Assembly: GCA_023053575.1 (NCBI GenBank)
Contig: JAKZAP010000003.1
Coordinates: forward strand, 10,268,561-10,332,560
Direction: 5' to 3'
Source of the DNA: Branchinecta lynchi
Taxonomy: Eukaryota > Arthropoda > Branchiopoda > Anostraca > Branchinectidae
Length of the DNA: 64,000 nucleotides
Made by a program: the position numbers and the translations under genes. Under the pieces are notes generated by a model, which had not been told where the DNA came from, made no database searches, and saw nothing but the letters and a program-made list of their open reading frames with translations. How positions within the stretch are numbered: the first letter of the stretch is position 1; each line of letters begins with the position of its first letter. Positions 23,320 through 37,000 of the stretch are shown here, piece after piece.

Positions 23320-24130
23320 TATTTCTCCCCAGATATACAAGAGTTGGACTTGAGACCTGTCATAGACGAACTTAACTCAAAGGAAATCTGGGCCCAGCTG
23401 CCGATGGATGGCAGCGGGGGTGGGGGGGGGGTCAACTCTCCCCAACCCCTATGATCCAAAAGCACCAAGGAATTTCATTGCCTAATTTCCAGTTAATGTC
23501 AAGTTAAAAACATTAAAAAATGAGCCATCTGGGCCCAGTTGCCCCTGAACCAAGTGGGGGTGGGGTTTGGGATCCGCAAAAAGTAAAAAGAGGACCCAAT
23601 GGTTACAATCCTACCAAGTTTCAACTTGATATCTGTTGATTCCTGTCATGGGTAATGAACTTTACTCCTGGGCAATCAGGGCCCAGTTGCCCATGAATGT
23701 GGTAGATGGGGGAGGTGCAACTTTCAAAGCAATTTCCCAACCCTAGGATCTACATGTACAAGGAGTTTCATCGTAACGAAAATGGTAACGAACTTTACTC
23801 CTGGACAGTTTGGGCCAAGTTGCCCATGAACGTGGTGGGTGGGGGAGGTGCAACTTTCAAAGCAATTTCCCAGCCCTAGGATCTACATGTAGCCTACAAG
23901 GAATTTCATCGTCCTATAGTTCTGGTCAAGTTATGAACATTGTTCACCCTGTCAATCTGGGCACGTTTGCCCCTTAACCGGGTTGGGGTGGGGGGGGGGA
24001 CCCCGAAAAGGCACAACTAGACCCCAATACCCACTAGTATACCAAGTTTGAACTTGATACTTGCACTGGTTCATGAGTTATGAGCTCCACAAAATATGGT
24101 GAAAACCGGAAACCGAAAACCGAAAGCTGC
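23320..24130. repeat. tandem satellite, unit about 130-170 bp
   Basis: At least four imperfect units share CTGGGCCCAGTTGCCC, a GGTGGGGG run, CTACCAAGTTTCAACTTGAT and GGTAATGAACTTTACTCCTG. Two neighbouring units (about 23660-23780 and 23780-23900) are nearly identical around GTGCAACTTTCAAAGCAATT. Confidence 0.8.
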
Positions 24131-24476
24131 TACAGCGCTCGCTGTAGCAAGGAACACTCCACTAAAAACGAATTATAACGGACCAAACAGTTTGTTGCCA
24201 GCCTATACATGTTGTATGCAACGATAATATAGAGCCATTGGCTCGAAAACGAGCTTTAATTTTGAATTGGGCAATTCGATTATTTCTGAAAAAGCCCAGA
24301 AGAAGCCAATTTTCAATAGAGCCAGCCCAGTTTCCCGCCCCAAGCCATCGTTAAAACCATGTGCCCCAGCATACAGAAGCAAGCCCATCTGGCAACACTA
24401 ATCCCAACAAAAGAAAAACAGCATTGAAAAATGAACAAAGTGTTACAGGGAAACAGTTTCGTATTGTTATTTCTGT

Positions 24477-25945
24477 AAAAACAAGACCAAAGGTTTCGAT
24501 GGGATCCCAAAAATTCAATATCTGATCCAGACAACTGGGTCTTGTCTTAGCCAGATCCAGTCTTCGCCAGACTCCTTGAACATTTTTACAATTAAAATTC
24601 AGAAACAGATTAAGGCCAAATAGCTAATCACCTGAGAAAACCAAGTTCAGATTTGGATTCAGCATGTGTGTTTACCCCTATAAGTCATATCTGTTTTGAC
24701 GAAAACTTCCTGCCACTTCTGCCAATTTCCCGGTTCCGACCGAACTCCAGAACTACTTGTCCGGCGAAAAAAGAAAGCTCAAAGACGAAATCAGGGTATC
24801 TTCTTTCCCCAGTAATGAACATCTAATCAACTTCAAATAGAAATTTAGCTTATAACAAATTTTCCGATTCCAGCCGGATTCCGGTCGAACTATATGTCCG
24901 GGTAAAATACGATTGTCACACAGGGACTCAGCATCTCTTCTTACCCCTAAATCGCTTATCTAATCAACTAGAAATAAAACTTTGACTTCCAACAGTTTTC
25001 CGGTTTTGGCCGGATTCCGGACGAACTACATGTCCGGGTAGAAACTTGTTTTCACATAAGTGTTCAGCATGTCTTCTTGCCCTAAATCAAACATCTAATC
25101 AACTCCAAACAAAACTTTTAATTTTGACAAACTTTCCGGTTTGGGCCGGATTCCGGTCGAAATACTTGTCCGTCGAGAAAATAGTTTTCACCATCGTCTT
25201 CAGCATGTCTCCCTACCTCTAAATCGAACATTTAATCAACTTCAAATAAAACTTTTACTTTCAACAAACTTTCCGGTTTGGGCCGGATTCCGGGCGAAAT
25301 AGTTGTCCATCGAGAAAACAGTTTTCACCATCGTCTTCAGCATGTCTTCCTACCCCTAAATCGAACATCTAATCAATTTCAAATAAAACTTTTACTTTCA
25401 ACAAACTTTCCGGTTTGGGCCGGATTCCGGGCGAAATACTTGTCCGTCGAGAAAATAATTTACACCATCGTCTTCAGCATGTCTTCCTACCCCTAAATCG
25501 AACATCTAATCAACTTCAAATAAAACTTGTACTTTCGACAAACTTTCCGGTTTTGGCCGGATTCCGGGCGAACTACATGTCCGACGACAAAATGGTTTTC
25601 ACCATCGTGTTCAGCATGTCTTCTTACCCCATAATCGACTATCACATTAGCTGTTTCAAAATATTTTGTTTGTCCCTTAATTTGAATCCCCTCCCCCACC
25701 CCTAAATGTAGAGCTACAAAGCCCATCTACGAACTTGACTGGTCCGACGACCCAACGAACCCTCACACCAAGTTTCATCAAAATATCTCATTCCCTTCGA
25801 GAGTTATCGTGCTTACAGACGGACGGACAGACGGACGGACGGACGGACGGACGGACGGACAGACGGACGGACGGACGGACGGACAGACGGACAACTTTTG
25901 CGATGTCATAGGTATCCCTCCACTTACGTTTTGGGATCCCAAAAA
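24477..25945 (-). repeat. GGGATCCC-bounded dispersed repeat, copy 3, longest
   Basis: This is a full-length copy on the minus strand. It starts at 25945 with TTTTTGGGATCCCAAAACG and ends at 24477 after GGGATCCCATCGAAACCTTT. It has about eight tandem 125-bp units (ACTTTCCGGTTTGGGCCGGA then TTCCGG; AGCATGTCTTCCTACC) and the G-rich block, here read as CCCCTCCCCCACCCC. Its GTCCGTC head has expanded into a microsatellite. It gives the clearest view of the family's organisation. Confidence 0.9.
25818..25892. repeat. ACGG tetranucleotide microsatellite
   Basis: About 19 copies of GGAC/GACG with a few GACA interruptions. It is an expansion of the short GTCCGTC run present in every copy of the GGGATCCC family and lies inside copy 3. 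Confidence 0.95.
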
Positions 25946-26190
25946 GGAGCTAAACACCTGGCTGTCATCTGATCTGATATTAAGCTGCTACTTTTCAGAT
26001 CTTGCGATACTTACAATAATATCATAATGTCGTTATTTATTGAATGTACTAAGTTATAGTTAGCTATTTCCATTGATTGATGTAGAGGCATTGGTTGCAT
26101 TTTTGATCGACTTTTTGTTAACCGTTGGCTTAGCCGGTTGCTTAATTTCCGTTTTCAAACACCGAAGTTCACCGTTTGCTTAATTTGTGA

Positions 26191-26846
26191 TTTTGGGATC
26201 CCAAAACGTAAGTGGAGGGATACCTATGACATCGCGAAAGTTGTCCATCTGTCCGTCCGTCTGTCTGTCCGTCCGTCTGTCAGTGAGCATTATAACTCGA
26301 AGGAAATGACATAACTTTGATGAAACTTGGTGTGAGGGTTCTTTGGGCCAAGGGTAAGGTCGATTTTATAGATCGGCTCATGTAGCTCTACATTTAGGGG
26401 TGGGGGTGGGGTTCAGATTAAGGGGCAAACAAAATATTTATAAATGCTAATGTGAAAACCATTATGGGGTATGACGACATGCTGAACACGATGCTGAAAA
26501 CCAATTTCTCGTTAAGTAGTTCGTCCGGAATCCGGAGAAAACGGGATAATTTGTTAAAAGCAAAAGTTTTATTTTAAGTTGATTAGATGTTCCTTATAAG
26601 GAGATACGCTGAATTCGTTTCTGAACTTTTTTTTTTGCTGGACAAGAAGTTCGCTCGGAATTCGGCCGAAACCGGAAATTCGGAAGAAGTAAAGTAGGAA
26701 GTATCGATCAGATGACTAGCTATTTTCTAATTAATCTGTTTCCAGATTTCAATAGCAAATATGTACAAGGATTCTGGCGAAGACAAGACCCGATTGTCTG
26801 GATCAAATATTAAATTTGTGGAATCCCGTCGAAACCTTTGTTCTTA
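26191..26846 (+). repeat. GGGATCCC-bounded dispersed repeat, copy 4
   Basis: The head TTTTGGGATCCCAAAACGTA, body and tail (AATCCCGTCGAAACCTTTGT) are all present, but only about two tandem units remain. It is therefore shorter than copies 1 and 3. Confidence 0.85.
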
Positions 26847-27029
26847 TTACTACTCCGGCGATGCTTGCCCGGACGCCGTTTCATTAGCGTTTCTAGCAAA
26901 CTTCAAACTTGCTAGCCCACAAGGTTTGACGGTCAGGTAAGAGTTCACGGATAAAGAAACTGTGACCGACCGCCAAAAACGGTATTGAACAAGAGACCTT
27001 TGCGTTTGAAGGTAACTTCAGACTTCGAT

Positions 27030-27297
27030 CAGAACTGCAACCATTTAGTGCAAACAAAACCAAGGAAGCATAAAATTTACAGGTTTCAAAGAAGAGTGAC
27101 TGTGGTGTTGCTTAGATCTAAACTTTATACGGCTGTTGTACTTCCTCACATTCTTTTTCCATTTCTTTTCTTTTCTTCTCTCCATCCTTCTGAACTTTCT
27201 GCATTCAAAGTTTCTTGTTATAAATTATTTAAATTCCTTCTTGATTTTCCTATTTCTGCAATCAACTCTTTCTTAAATTCTAATTTGAAGTGAAGAA
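27030..27297 (+). pseudogene. probable LINE reverse-transcriptase C-terminal fragment
   Basis: The frame reads LLRSKLYTAVVLPHILFPFL then SSLHPSELSAFKVSCYKLFK. It resembles the region after the RT catalytic core in CR1/L2/Jockey elements (K..LY...VLPHL.Y...vW…). It lacks the aromatic-Trp signature and ends soon after. It is weakly supported and not a host gene. Confidence 0.4.
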
Positions 27298-27776
27298 TCC
27301 TTTGGAGATTTTGAATAAAAATGCAAAACTTACATAAAAAGGCTGATAATATTCTTTTTCGTCCCAACCTTTTTCTTTTTTTTTCACAAATAAAAGCCCT
27401 GATGAGTATTTTGATATTTTTTTCCTTTGTATTTCATTGTAGATCTAGTATGATAATTCATGTTTAGGCTTCGTCAGCCGCTATATTTATAAAACATTTT
27501 TTCGTCGCACATAACATTATATTTATGTTATATTAACTTAGTGTACGTGAGTTTGACTGATATGTTGTTCTTTAAACTTTTATTCATCACTCTACAGTTT
27601 GGAAGGAATCAAATAATTCATAATAATAATAGTAGTATTACATTTTCATGTAATGCCGGTATCGTCCTAGAGTACGGCCTTCTCCATTCTGCATTCTACC
27701 TTCGTTTTTTTTTTGCAATATATGATAATAAAGTGCCTACATCTCCTAGGTGTCCCGTTCTTACTGAATTTGAAAG

Positions 27777-28003
27777 ATGGATGAAAATGAGGTGAATGAA
27801 GAATCAGAAATCAGACACCTGCCTGATTCTGCAAAGCAGACCTTATCAAAGCTACTAGACAAAGAAGGGGTCTACATCTATAAAGGCCTGACAGGAATTC
27901 AGCAAGAATGGAAGACTTTAATGGCAAGCATTCCAGAATTTATGCCAGTAACGGAAGAGAACCTGGTGACAGGACGCAGAAAGTACAGGGCTGAGCATAT
28001 TCG
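27777..28003 (+). CDS. pll: pll exon 1: start and first half of the Death domain
   Basis: ATG at 27777 opens [40 protein letters not shown] is the first Death-domain helix, followed by [10 protein letters not shown] (residues 44-53), equivalent to the conserved W-x-x-L-A block. The exon ends with GTAAGT at 28004, in phase 2. A 3' splice site (CATCTCCTAG ending at 27749) probably precedes the start codon, so a non-coding first exon may lie upstream. Confidence 0.85.
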
Positions 28004-31000
28004 GTAAGTAGTATCGGATTGCGCTTTTTGGGATCCCAAAACGTAAGTGGAGGGATACCTATGACTTCGTAAAAGTTGTCCGTCTATCTGTCCATCTGTC
28101 TGTTAGCACGATAACTCTCGAAGGGAATAAGATATGTTGATGAAACTTAGTGTGACGATCAGGGGCATCGCAAGTGCATTTTCGGTGGGGGGGGGGGGGG
28201 GGGGGTGCAGAGCCAAAATTCTACCTCTAATATAATGCAGCTGATGTATCTTTTTTGCACTGTCAAACATAGTTTGCAGTCATTTTGGGCTTAACAATAT
28301 TTTTGTTCCTGGTAATAATTTAGAAACTGATTGACTTCTCCCCGTATGTTAAGCTTTTCCCAGAAACTAAATTTTAATACAGCAGCTTCATGGAGAAAAT
28401 TATTTTACACCCAAACTCGAGACATCTCTAAAACTGCAACTGCAGGCAGTCGTTCCAGTCGCGGAGGGAGGGGGTATTTTACATGGGGAATGACTGTATC
28501 TGATTTTTATTGGCACTACAGAACAAGACTATGATATATGCCACTGGAGCATGAGACATTCTGATTTTGTTTTTTTACTATTGCTACGATTCCTATGGCC
28601 GAAAACGTGTGAGTTTAAGCTGCGTTGTAGTTACCGGTCTTTTTGCCTGAATGCCCGCTGGACGTGGATACAATCCCAGGAATGATGACTTGATTAAAAG
28701 ACAGGGAAAACTAAATCGAAACTCGGTTACCCTGAAATGGTATAAATTATTAATACTATTAATAACAGATTCCGGGATAACTCTGTAAATTGGAAATAAT
28801 ATGGATTTAATTTCAAATATTTTTATTTCAAGCTCAAGAAACAGACAACAGTCACGCCAAAATAAAAGTGCAGTGCTCTTTTCGGTGTGGGACGATTGAA
28901 AAATTACGTTAATTATTATATCGAAGAGAAAAAAATTAGACGTCGATAGAAGAGACACTTTTGACCTACCTTTTTCTAAAAATTTGTATAGTAATCTTCG
29001 GAAGCTTGATGTAAAAAGCCATACAAGTTCACATTTGTCTGACAGATTTTGAACTGAATGACCTGAACGCTCATTCAATTTGATCTAACCCAAAATACAG
29101 TTTGCTGATTGCCCCCAGTCCCCAAAGTTTAATTTTGCCATGCATATGCCGCGCGCTATCGAACAATACGATACGATCGAGAGCAAGTGGAGACGACAAG
29201 GAATCGTAGCCTGTCGTAAACCGCTTCTAGATGCCCGCCACGACTAGATTACGATTGTCAGTGGAGTTCCCGCTCAAAAAAAGAAAAACAGGAACAGACG
29301 GAAAACAGGTACACAAAAAACAGAAACAGGTGAAAACAGGCATCCAAAAAAACAGAACAGAACAGAACAGGTAAATAAAAGAACAGACGACCTGTTCTGT
29401 TTCTATTTTTTTGCAAAAACAGATTAGAAAACAGGTACCCCCAAAACAGAACAGAACAGAACAGTGCCCATGCTTACAGTTCAGATTCAACTTTTATCTT
29501 TTACAAATTTTCCGGTTTTTGTCGGATTCTGGGTAAATCATTTGTCCGGTGAGAAAAAAAAAAATTCATATTCGGATTCAGCATGTCTGCTTACCCCTAA
29601 ATTGACTACGGTAGGCTATTTTATTAGCTTTAAAAAAATATTTTATTTCGCCCCTTAATTTGAACCCCTCCCCTAAATATATAGCTATGGATCCCATCTA
29701 CGAACTCGACACTTCTTTTGACCCCAAGAATCGTCACCAGGGGCGTCGCAAGGGGGGGGGGGGGTGCTTCACCCCCACCTTTTTGAGATTCGGTAAAATT
29801 TTGGACCGGAGAAATTTTACTAAAATTGTTCGGTATTTTTCCGATAGAAGAACTGTTCGATACTTTTACTGGGATTCGGTAGTTATACAGAATCCTAAAT
29901 AGGCTATCTGTACTTTCTTCGGTATAATGATCGGGATTCGGTATAGTTGCCAGTATTCGGTAGTTATCACGAATTTGGTGAGAGAATTTACTGAAATCAT
30001 TTGGTAATTCCTCGATGCCGGAACTATTCGGTATATTTATGGAGATTCCGTAGTTACACAGAACCCCAATAGGCTATTGGTTCGAAATTATTCGGTATCA
30101 TGATTGGAATTCGGTAATTTACTCAGTATAATTTCCAGGATTAGGAAGTTAACCACGAATCCTGACTTTGTTCCAGTTTCGACGAATGTATACTGAATAC
30201 GAATATTGTTCGGTAGTCTTTCGATACCAAAACAGTTCGGTATAATAACCGGGATACGGTAGTTATACAGAATCCCGAACATGCTATCAGTCTAAACTTA
30301 TTCGGTATAATAACTGGGATTCGGTAATTTATTCGTTATAATTGCTAGGATTTGGAAGTTGCCACGAACCTCGAAAATCAGAAGAGTTCGAGTGAAGCAC
30401 TGGTCGCAGACAAAAGGGATGATCTATTATATCATCGATAGTCCTTACTTTTATTTTGGATCCCAAGAAGAATATTTAATCATAAATATTTTGAAAATTC
30501 CGCCTGCAGCACTTTTCGTAATATTATCTGTTTTGTGGAAGGGCGAGTCATTTGACGGGGGTTTTAAGCCAGTTTTAGGATTGAGATTTCGAAACATTAA
30601 AAGCTAGAATTTGGATGGAAATTAAATTTGGCAGGAAAAAGCAAAAAAAAAATTCCCCTGCGGCGCTCACTTTGTGTCATTATCAGTAGTATATTGACTA
30701 GACTACAGTTGCTGCTGGTACCGGTATAAATTTTCGCCTGCGGTGCTCGATTTAATTTTTTATTGGCTATAATAGATAGAAGCTGTTACTGCAATCATGA
30801 CCGGCAATATATTCTCCATATGGGCTTCGCCAAAACGCCGCTTAATAGTCGGCTTGTCGTCATTCGCTGCCTTACGTAATGGTTTCTGCTCCATAATTTA
30901 ATCTTGAATTTTAGTTCTAGGATTTGGTAAAATTTATGAAGATTCGGTAATTAGAGCGTAGGTAAGCCAACCAAGATTCTGCCAACCAGAAACTCACTAA

Positions 31001-34000
31001 AACGTGAAAGCTCACACACTTTACTTTCACACACTACACTTTACTTTCACACACTACGAAGTTTGCCCATTCCTTTTTTACTTTAGGCCTGACATTCCTC
31101 CCAAACTTGGGGGGGGGGGGGGGAGGGTAGAGTTAAGACCAATTTCTTGGCTAGAAACCAGAACAGGCTTGAGCTTATGTTGATTGTGTTATGATTGAAG
31201 TCTGGCATTCCATTGTTAGGATGAGGAGGGGAGTTCCCGTATATCAAGTGACATGCATAGCTCTAGAACGAGAGATTTGGTTCTGCTGAAACTTTAAACC
31301 CCTTAAAGCACAATGGACACTTCTAATGCTTTATTTTGTATTAAATGCTTCACAAATAAACATTTCCGACTTCCTTTAGAAGGCGCTAGGAAAATCGGCC
31401 GTTTTCTTGTTATCCCTTGTCTTTACCTCTCTGGCATTTCGGCGATCCAAATCTTAGGAGCTGGGATATCGTGGCAGGAAATTCAAAAACCCCTGCAATG
31501 CTTGATAGAAAAGGATATATTTGAGATGTCACCAATAACCTCACCAGTCACCCTAGTGTGTCATCAGAAGTTCCATGTTTTAAGTGCCTATTAAAAGTTT
31601 TTCTTTGTGGAATTGTGTTATGACGCTTGTTTAACTTGCTTTATAAAATGTACCAGAATATGCAACAAGTATATAAAAAATAACATAGGTACAAAAATCA
31701 TGCAAAAACAAATAGCCTATTCAAATCTGAATTAGACAAGCTGATGTATGCATAAAATAAAGATCTACTAAGTATTATAAGCAACATCACTTTTATCTTT
31801 GTCCAAGCTAGTAAATTGAGAATGTACTGGCCCAAAATATTACGCTTTGAAATATCACATAGAGGAAACTGCTGAAAAAGCTGCTGAGCTAGGGGGTAAG
31901 CCTTGTTCCTAGGTTGTTACAGAGTGGGATTGGGGTAGTTTGATGTGCCCATTGAACTTTAAAGTGTAAATCTTAACCACAAAGTGCAAACAATATTTTT
32001 GACCAAATGGTGCATTTTTGTGATCCCCCATGATCGTTTTACCCTTAAAATTCAGCCGCGTATGTAGCCCCCCTCCCTACTGCAACCGCCCTGCCCAGTG
32101 AATCTGTCTTTTCTGATAGTTCGCATATGTAATCCTCTGAATCGAGAAATTAAAATAATAATAACGAAAATACATTTCTGAACATTCGACAGTGCAAAAT
32201 AGATACGTCAGCCGAAATTTATTAGAGCTATATTGCGGCCCTTCTTGGCGAGGGTCTTCTTCGGCCCGATGTAACGGGAACCCCCTCCCCAACGGCAACC
32301 GTCCTGCCCAGTGAATCTGCCTTTTCTGTCTGTTTCTATTTGGCCGAAAGCAATGCACTCGCATGGCGTAGAAGACTCTCGAGAAAATAACATGGTAAAT
32401 CTAGTATCAGTATCGTTGTTATTTCTCCTGTAATTGTTTGACTAGTAACAACCTTGCTTAGAACTGAGACGGGGAGCTTTATTCGCTTGAAACAAACACG
32501 CAACTGGGTTTGTTATAGGTAGTGTGGGAAAAACAGAAAACAGCTGTTTAAACAGCTGTTTTTTTCAACAAAACAGCTGTTTTCTGTTTTTAAAGAAAAA
32601 CAGAACAGAAACAGAACAGGTGACCTGTTTTCAACGACACTTGTTTCTGTTCCTGCTCTGTTTTCAAAATGCCCTGTTTTTGTTCTTCTGTTTTTCGAAA
32701 AAAAACCCAGAACAGTTCCCGTGCTTACTGCAAACCGTATTTTACAAACATGCTAAATGTTCTTACAAGTGCCATATGATCTTTCAGCTCTTTTTTATTG
32801 TGAAGAGCAAACCTGCCTATCCTTTGGCGGAAACCGATGAGGCTCATCCCGGGGGGGAAGTATGGCTGTGAAGTTATGCAAATGGAACGCCCTTATGCAT
32901 AGCTATGAACATCACGTCATGGGCCCTTGGCATCCGTCAGACTCTCTAATTTTGTCATTCTATTAGGCTGATAGAAGAAGAAAGCTGTCGACGTGGTGTT
33001 CCTGGGTTCCAGCTGTTGATTGGGGAGTGGGGAACAAGTGGGAGGAAGAGACCCACAGTCAAAGATCTTCTTGCTTTATTGACAGCGTTTGACATGCGGA
33101 GAGCTTCGGCTTATGTCAATGAAGAATTATTGAAAAGTAAGTTAACACACGCTAGTCCTCCGTGAATTATGGAAATGGTGCCCGGTTAATCTGAGCATGA
33201 TCTAGGCACTGGTCGACTGAAGGGTATTCTTACTGGACCATATTTGGTTCTAGTTCCTTTAATGGAATTGGAAAGCTTTGTCTGGGTGGCCTAATCAGGG
33301 TGTAGAGAGTATAGAAGAGAGCTTGTTTGACTTTTTTTTTCAAGCTAGAGTTGTACTCCCACGGAACTCTTGCCGAATTCTTCCTCACAAATGGTTGAAG
33401 GTTCAATTTTTTTTGTTATTCTTACTACAAATGATACATAAACATTAACAGTACGATACTCTGCTCTTACAATTATTTCAGGGTTCGAACCGGAGAGAAA
33501 AAAACATCGAATGGTTCTACTCCTTCCATAAAAAAAATAAATAAAACAAAATCGACCCAACGCTGAGTAGAACGATCACCATACGAAACCGCAAACACGA
33601 ATCGAAAACGAGCCAAATAAAACAAAAACAAAAATGATGGAAGGGTAGCTGAAAACCAGCATCACCAGAGAAAAACACCTAAATAAAATAAACAAACAAG
33701 AAATTTATTAGTCTAGGCCATTAAGCTACCCATTAAGCAACCGACAGGTGCTTACGAAACGGGTTTTCTGTGAGTAGATGGAAAAGGCTACATAATTTGG
33801 CCAAGCTATCTAGAATGGAAGAAATGATTGTTTAGAACTTCTCGTGGTAAACCAAAGATGTGGCCCTCGTCAAGCGAGTAATCAACTAGCTCAAATAAGG
33901 TGGTAGAGATAATGAAGTTAATTGCATTGGGGTAGGAAACATGAAGATCTATTAAACAGTACGGTATGGTGAAAGCACAGTACGCGATCAGTGAGAACAG

Positions 34001-37000
34001 TTGGTTATCTCAGAAAACTATCATATTTCTAATTTTCCAAATTTCTCCTTGGGCTCCCCATTTCTTTCAGTAATTCGCAGTTGGTTTCTAATTTTGAAGT
34101 AAAAGACCGAGTTTTAATTCTGAAGAAAAAGATGATGAACTTTTATAAAGAAGCTTCGGTAGCCCTTCAAACCCACAACCTGTCCCCCTTTTTTTTTTTT
34201 TTAACAAGTGAGTATAGTACGTAAGCAATTGTAATTTAGTTGTCGAAATCGTTTGTATTTTTTATAGTATTTGTATGTCGCTGAATGTATTAGTATAGTA
34301 CTATTTTTCACTAGTAGTATTCATTTTTCATTAGTAAATAGATATGAATTTTGTTTTTCGCCTCTTATTTAACAAGTCCCCGGGACTTTCCCTGCAGGTG
34401 ATGTAGATAATTGAGTGGTGTGTGTTTGTTTGTAATAAACATAATTTAATCTAATGGACCAGATGGTTTAGGCATAGTTCTGTTTTATACATTGTACTTT
34501 GTGCTCCTCAGTCTGAGGAAAATAATAAATAAATAAAAATAGAAATGAGAAGATGGGTTCCGCAATCTGACAACATCTAATAATTCATGTATTCAGGCAT
34601 GGCTTGGAAGGGCTTGGGATCCTTCGTTAGGGAAAACCCAAAGCAAGAGCTGTGAGCTGTGAGTTCATAGTACGTACTTGCTTGGTATCCGTTAATGCCA
34701 TGTTCCTACCAGTGAAGCTTTATCAAGAAGTTAAAAAAAAAAAATCCAACGGCTTCCTAGGTTTACTGAACTCGAGACCTTAACAGTTTAGCAATGTCCA
34801 AAATGGAAAAAGTTTAAGCTGTTCTACCTAGCGAGTAGCCAGATTAGCTTTTTCTTGCTCGGAACTACTTGCGGAAAAAGCGATACAGCGCTCCACACAG
34901 TATCGAGACATTGGATATGGAGCAATTTTCCGGGTGGTCGGTTTCGACCGAAACCCTCGGTAAGACATCTAAGATGAAATATATTTCTACCTACCGTGAA
35001 TTTTCTGTTGCGACCTCATAACCATCATAGGAGAGAGGTCAAGGAAAGCTCCCGTACTTATATCTCCTTAAAGTGTTCGAGCTGACAACGCGTGAGGACT
35101 GGAGACAAACATAATTACGGAATTCGGGCTTTCGTTGACCCCAGGTTCCGTGATCCTTTTCTACCCGCTCATAACCCTCCTAGAAGTAGACTCCCCCGTG
35201 AACAATCCCAGAAAGTTCCCAAATTAGCACCAGTAAATTGATACTGATAGCTCGATCTGGGAAAATCAGGGTTGTGATGTGAAGGAGGGTAGGCCCCGTA
35301 TACCCAGGACATACCGTACACGTCACTTAATAGGTGCAGTTCTTCCGAACCTTTGCTTTAGGAGAAGCTGAAGGAGATGCACCAGAGATGGAAATCATGA
35401 ACGCCATGATGAACCTTGAAGCTTTTGCCCCTAAGTCACCTGACCTGAAGAAGGACGTGCAAGATGCCGTGCTCAGGATTCTCCAGGAAGAAGAGGCAGT
35501 AGATGGCGTTCTCACCCGTAAGTTATCTTTTCGCCTTCAAAACCATCTTTTGATCTTAAGTAGTAAACCCGTATTTGTTTTAGCAATTGGCTGTCTGTTT
35601 TTTTTTCCAACACTACTGCGTTTCTGGTCTTCCAAGAATGGACCTTCCTCATCACATTTCAGGTCTTGCGCTTCTTGATTGACATTGAAGGGTCTCGATA
35701 GATATTTAAGTAGTTGATTTAGGGGTAAAAAGACAAGCTAAATCCATAACTGAAACTCATTTTCTTACCGGACTCGTAGTTCGTCCAGAATCGGGCAAAT
35801 ATCGATACCGTTTGTTGAACATAAACTGGATCTATTGGTTGAACATATGTTTTCTAGTCAGCTTGGGCTCACCGAGTATTTAATAAGTTGTTTGTTAAGT
35901 CGATTAGAGACTCGGCATAGGGATAAAGACCTGCTGAATCATTCTTTCAACCATATGTTCTTGCCGAAAAACTATTTCTCCCGCCACAACCAGAAATCTG
36001 TTAAAAACCAATTTTTTTGTTGAAGCCAGCGAGATATTCGATATAAGCGTAAAGAGACCCGATTAATCCGTTTTGAACCAAATTCCGTGTTTGAGTAGTG
36101 GGTTAGTTCGCCCGGAATCCGGCCCAGACCGGAAAGTTTGGCTGAAGCAATGTTTTTTCTGAAGTCAGTCAAGAGATTCGCACAGGGATAAGAAGACATG
36201 TTGAATCCATTTTCAGCTTTGAAACCCTTGACGTATAAGCAATTCGTCCGAAATCCGGCTGAAAACGGCAATTCTGTATAAGTAAAAGTTTTTTTTAACT
36301 ACAAGGTCGAGTAGAATTGAGCTTGAAAATAGCATTAAAAATAAAATTAAACCATGCTGAGTCTAAATCTGAACTTCTTTTTTTTTTGCCGGACAAGGAT
36401 TTCGCCCAGAATCCGGCAAAACTATAGGATACTGAATAAAATTGAAAGTTAATTCAGGATTCTTGTAGATCTCTTACTTGAATGCAAGAATGCATCATGA
36501 GTCATGTATGTTATTTAACTTTTTCCGATAATAAAACCATTAGCTCTAATTCACTTTCACTCTGTACTTACTGTCAATTTATTCATGTCGGTGTAAACTT
36601 GAATCGAAAATAATGAGCATGTTCGATTATAATATTATATGGGTTTTCAACTAGCACTGGCATTCTGGTCGTAATCTAATCTAGAGACAAATAACACGTT
36701 TATGGAATTTTAGGACGACAGAAGATCTACAGGAACCGAGAACTACAATAAATATTCACCCTTGGGATCCCATCGAAACATTTGGTCTTGCCGCGTTAGT
36801 TGGGGTTGCCGCGAAGTTGGCATTGATTTGCCTAGAAACTTATTTTGTGGCGACGGAGCAAGCCCGCTTAGGAGGTGTAGAGGACGCGCGATAAAGGCTG
36901 TACGTCAGCTGGTGGATCGTAAGCGTCCATAAAACTAGCAGCAACGTGAGTAGGCCCATGGATGCATATGACACTCATAGATGCTCATAGAAAAGTACCG

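Noticed and set aside
25807..25895. ACGG repeat as a CRISPR-like or regulatory array
   Set aside because: It is a plain microsatellite expanded from the GTCCGTC tract of the GGGATCCC family; there are no spacers.
28593..29078. 161-codon minus-strand frame in intron 1
   Set aside because: Phe/Leu/Ser-rich, typical of a chance frame in AT-rich DNA; no domain seen.
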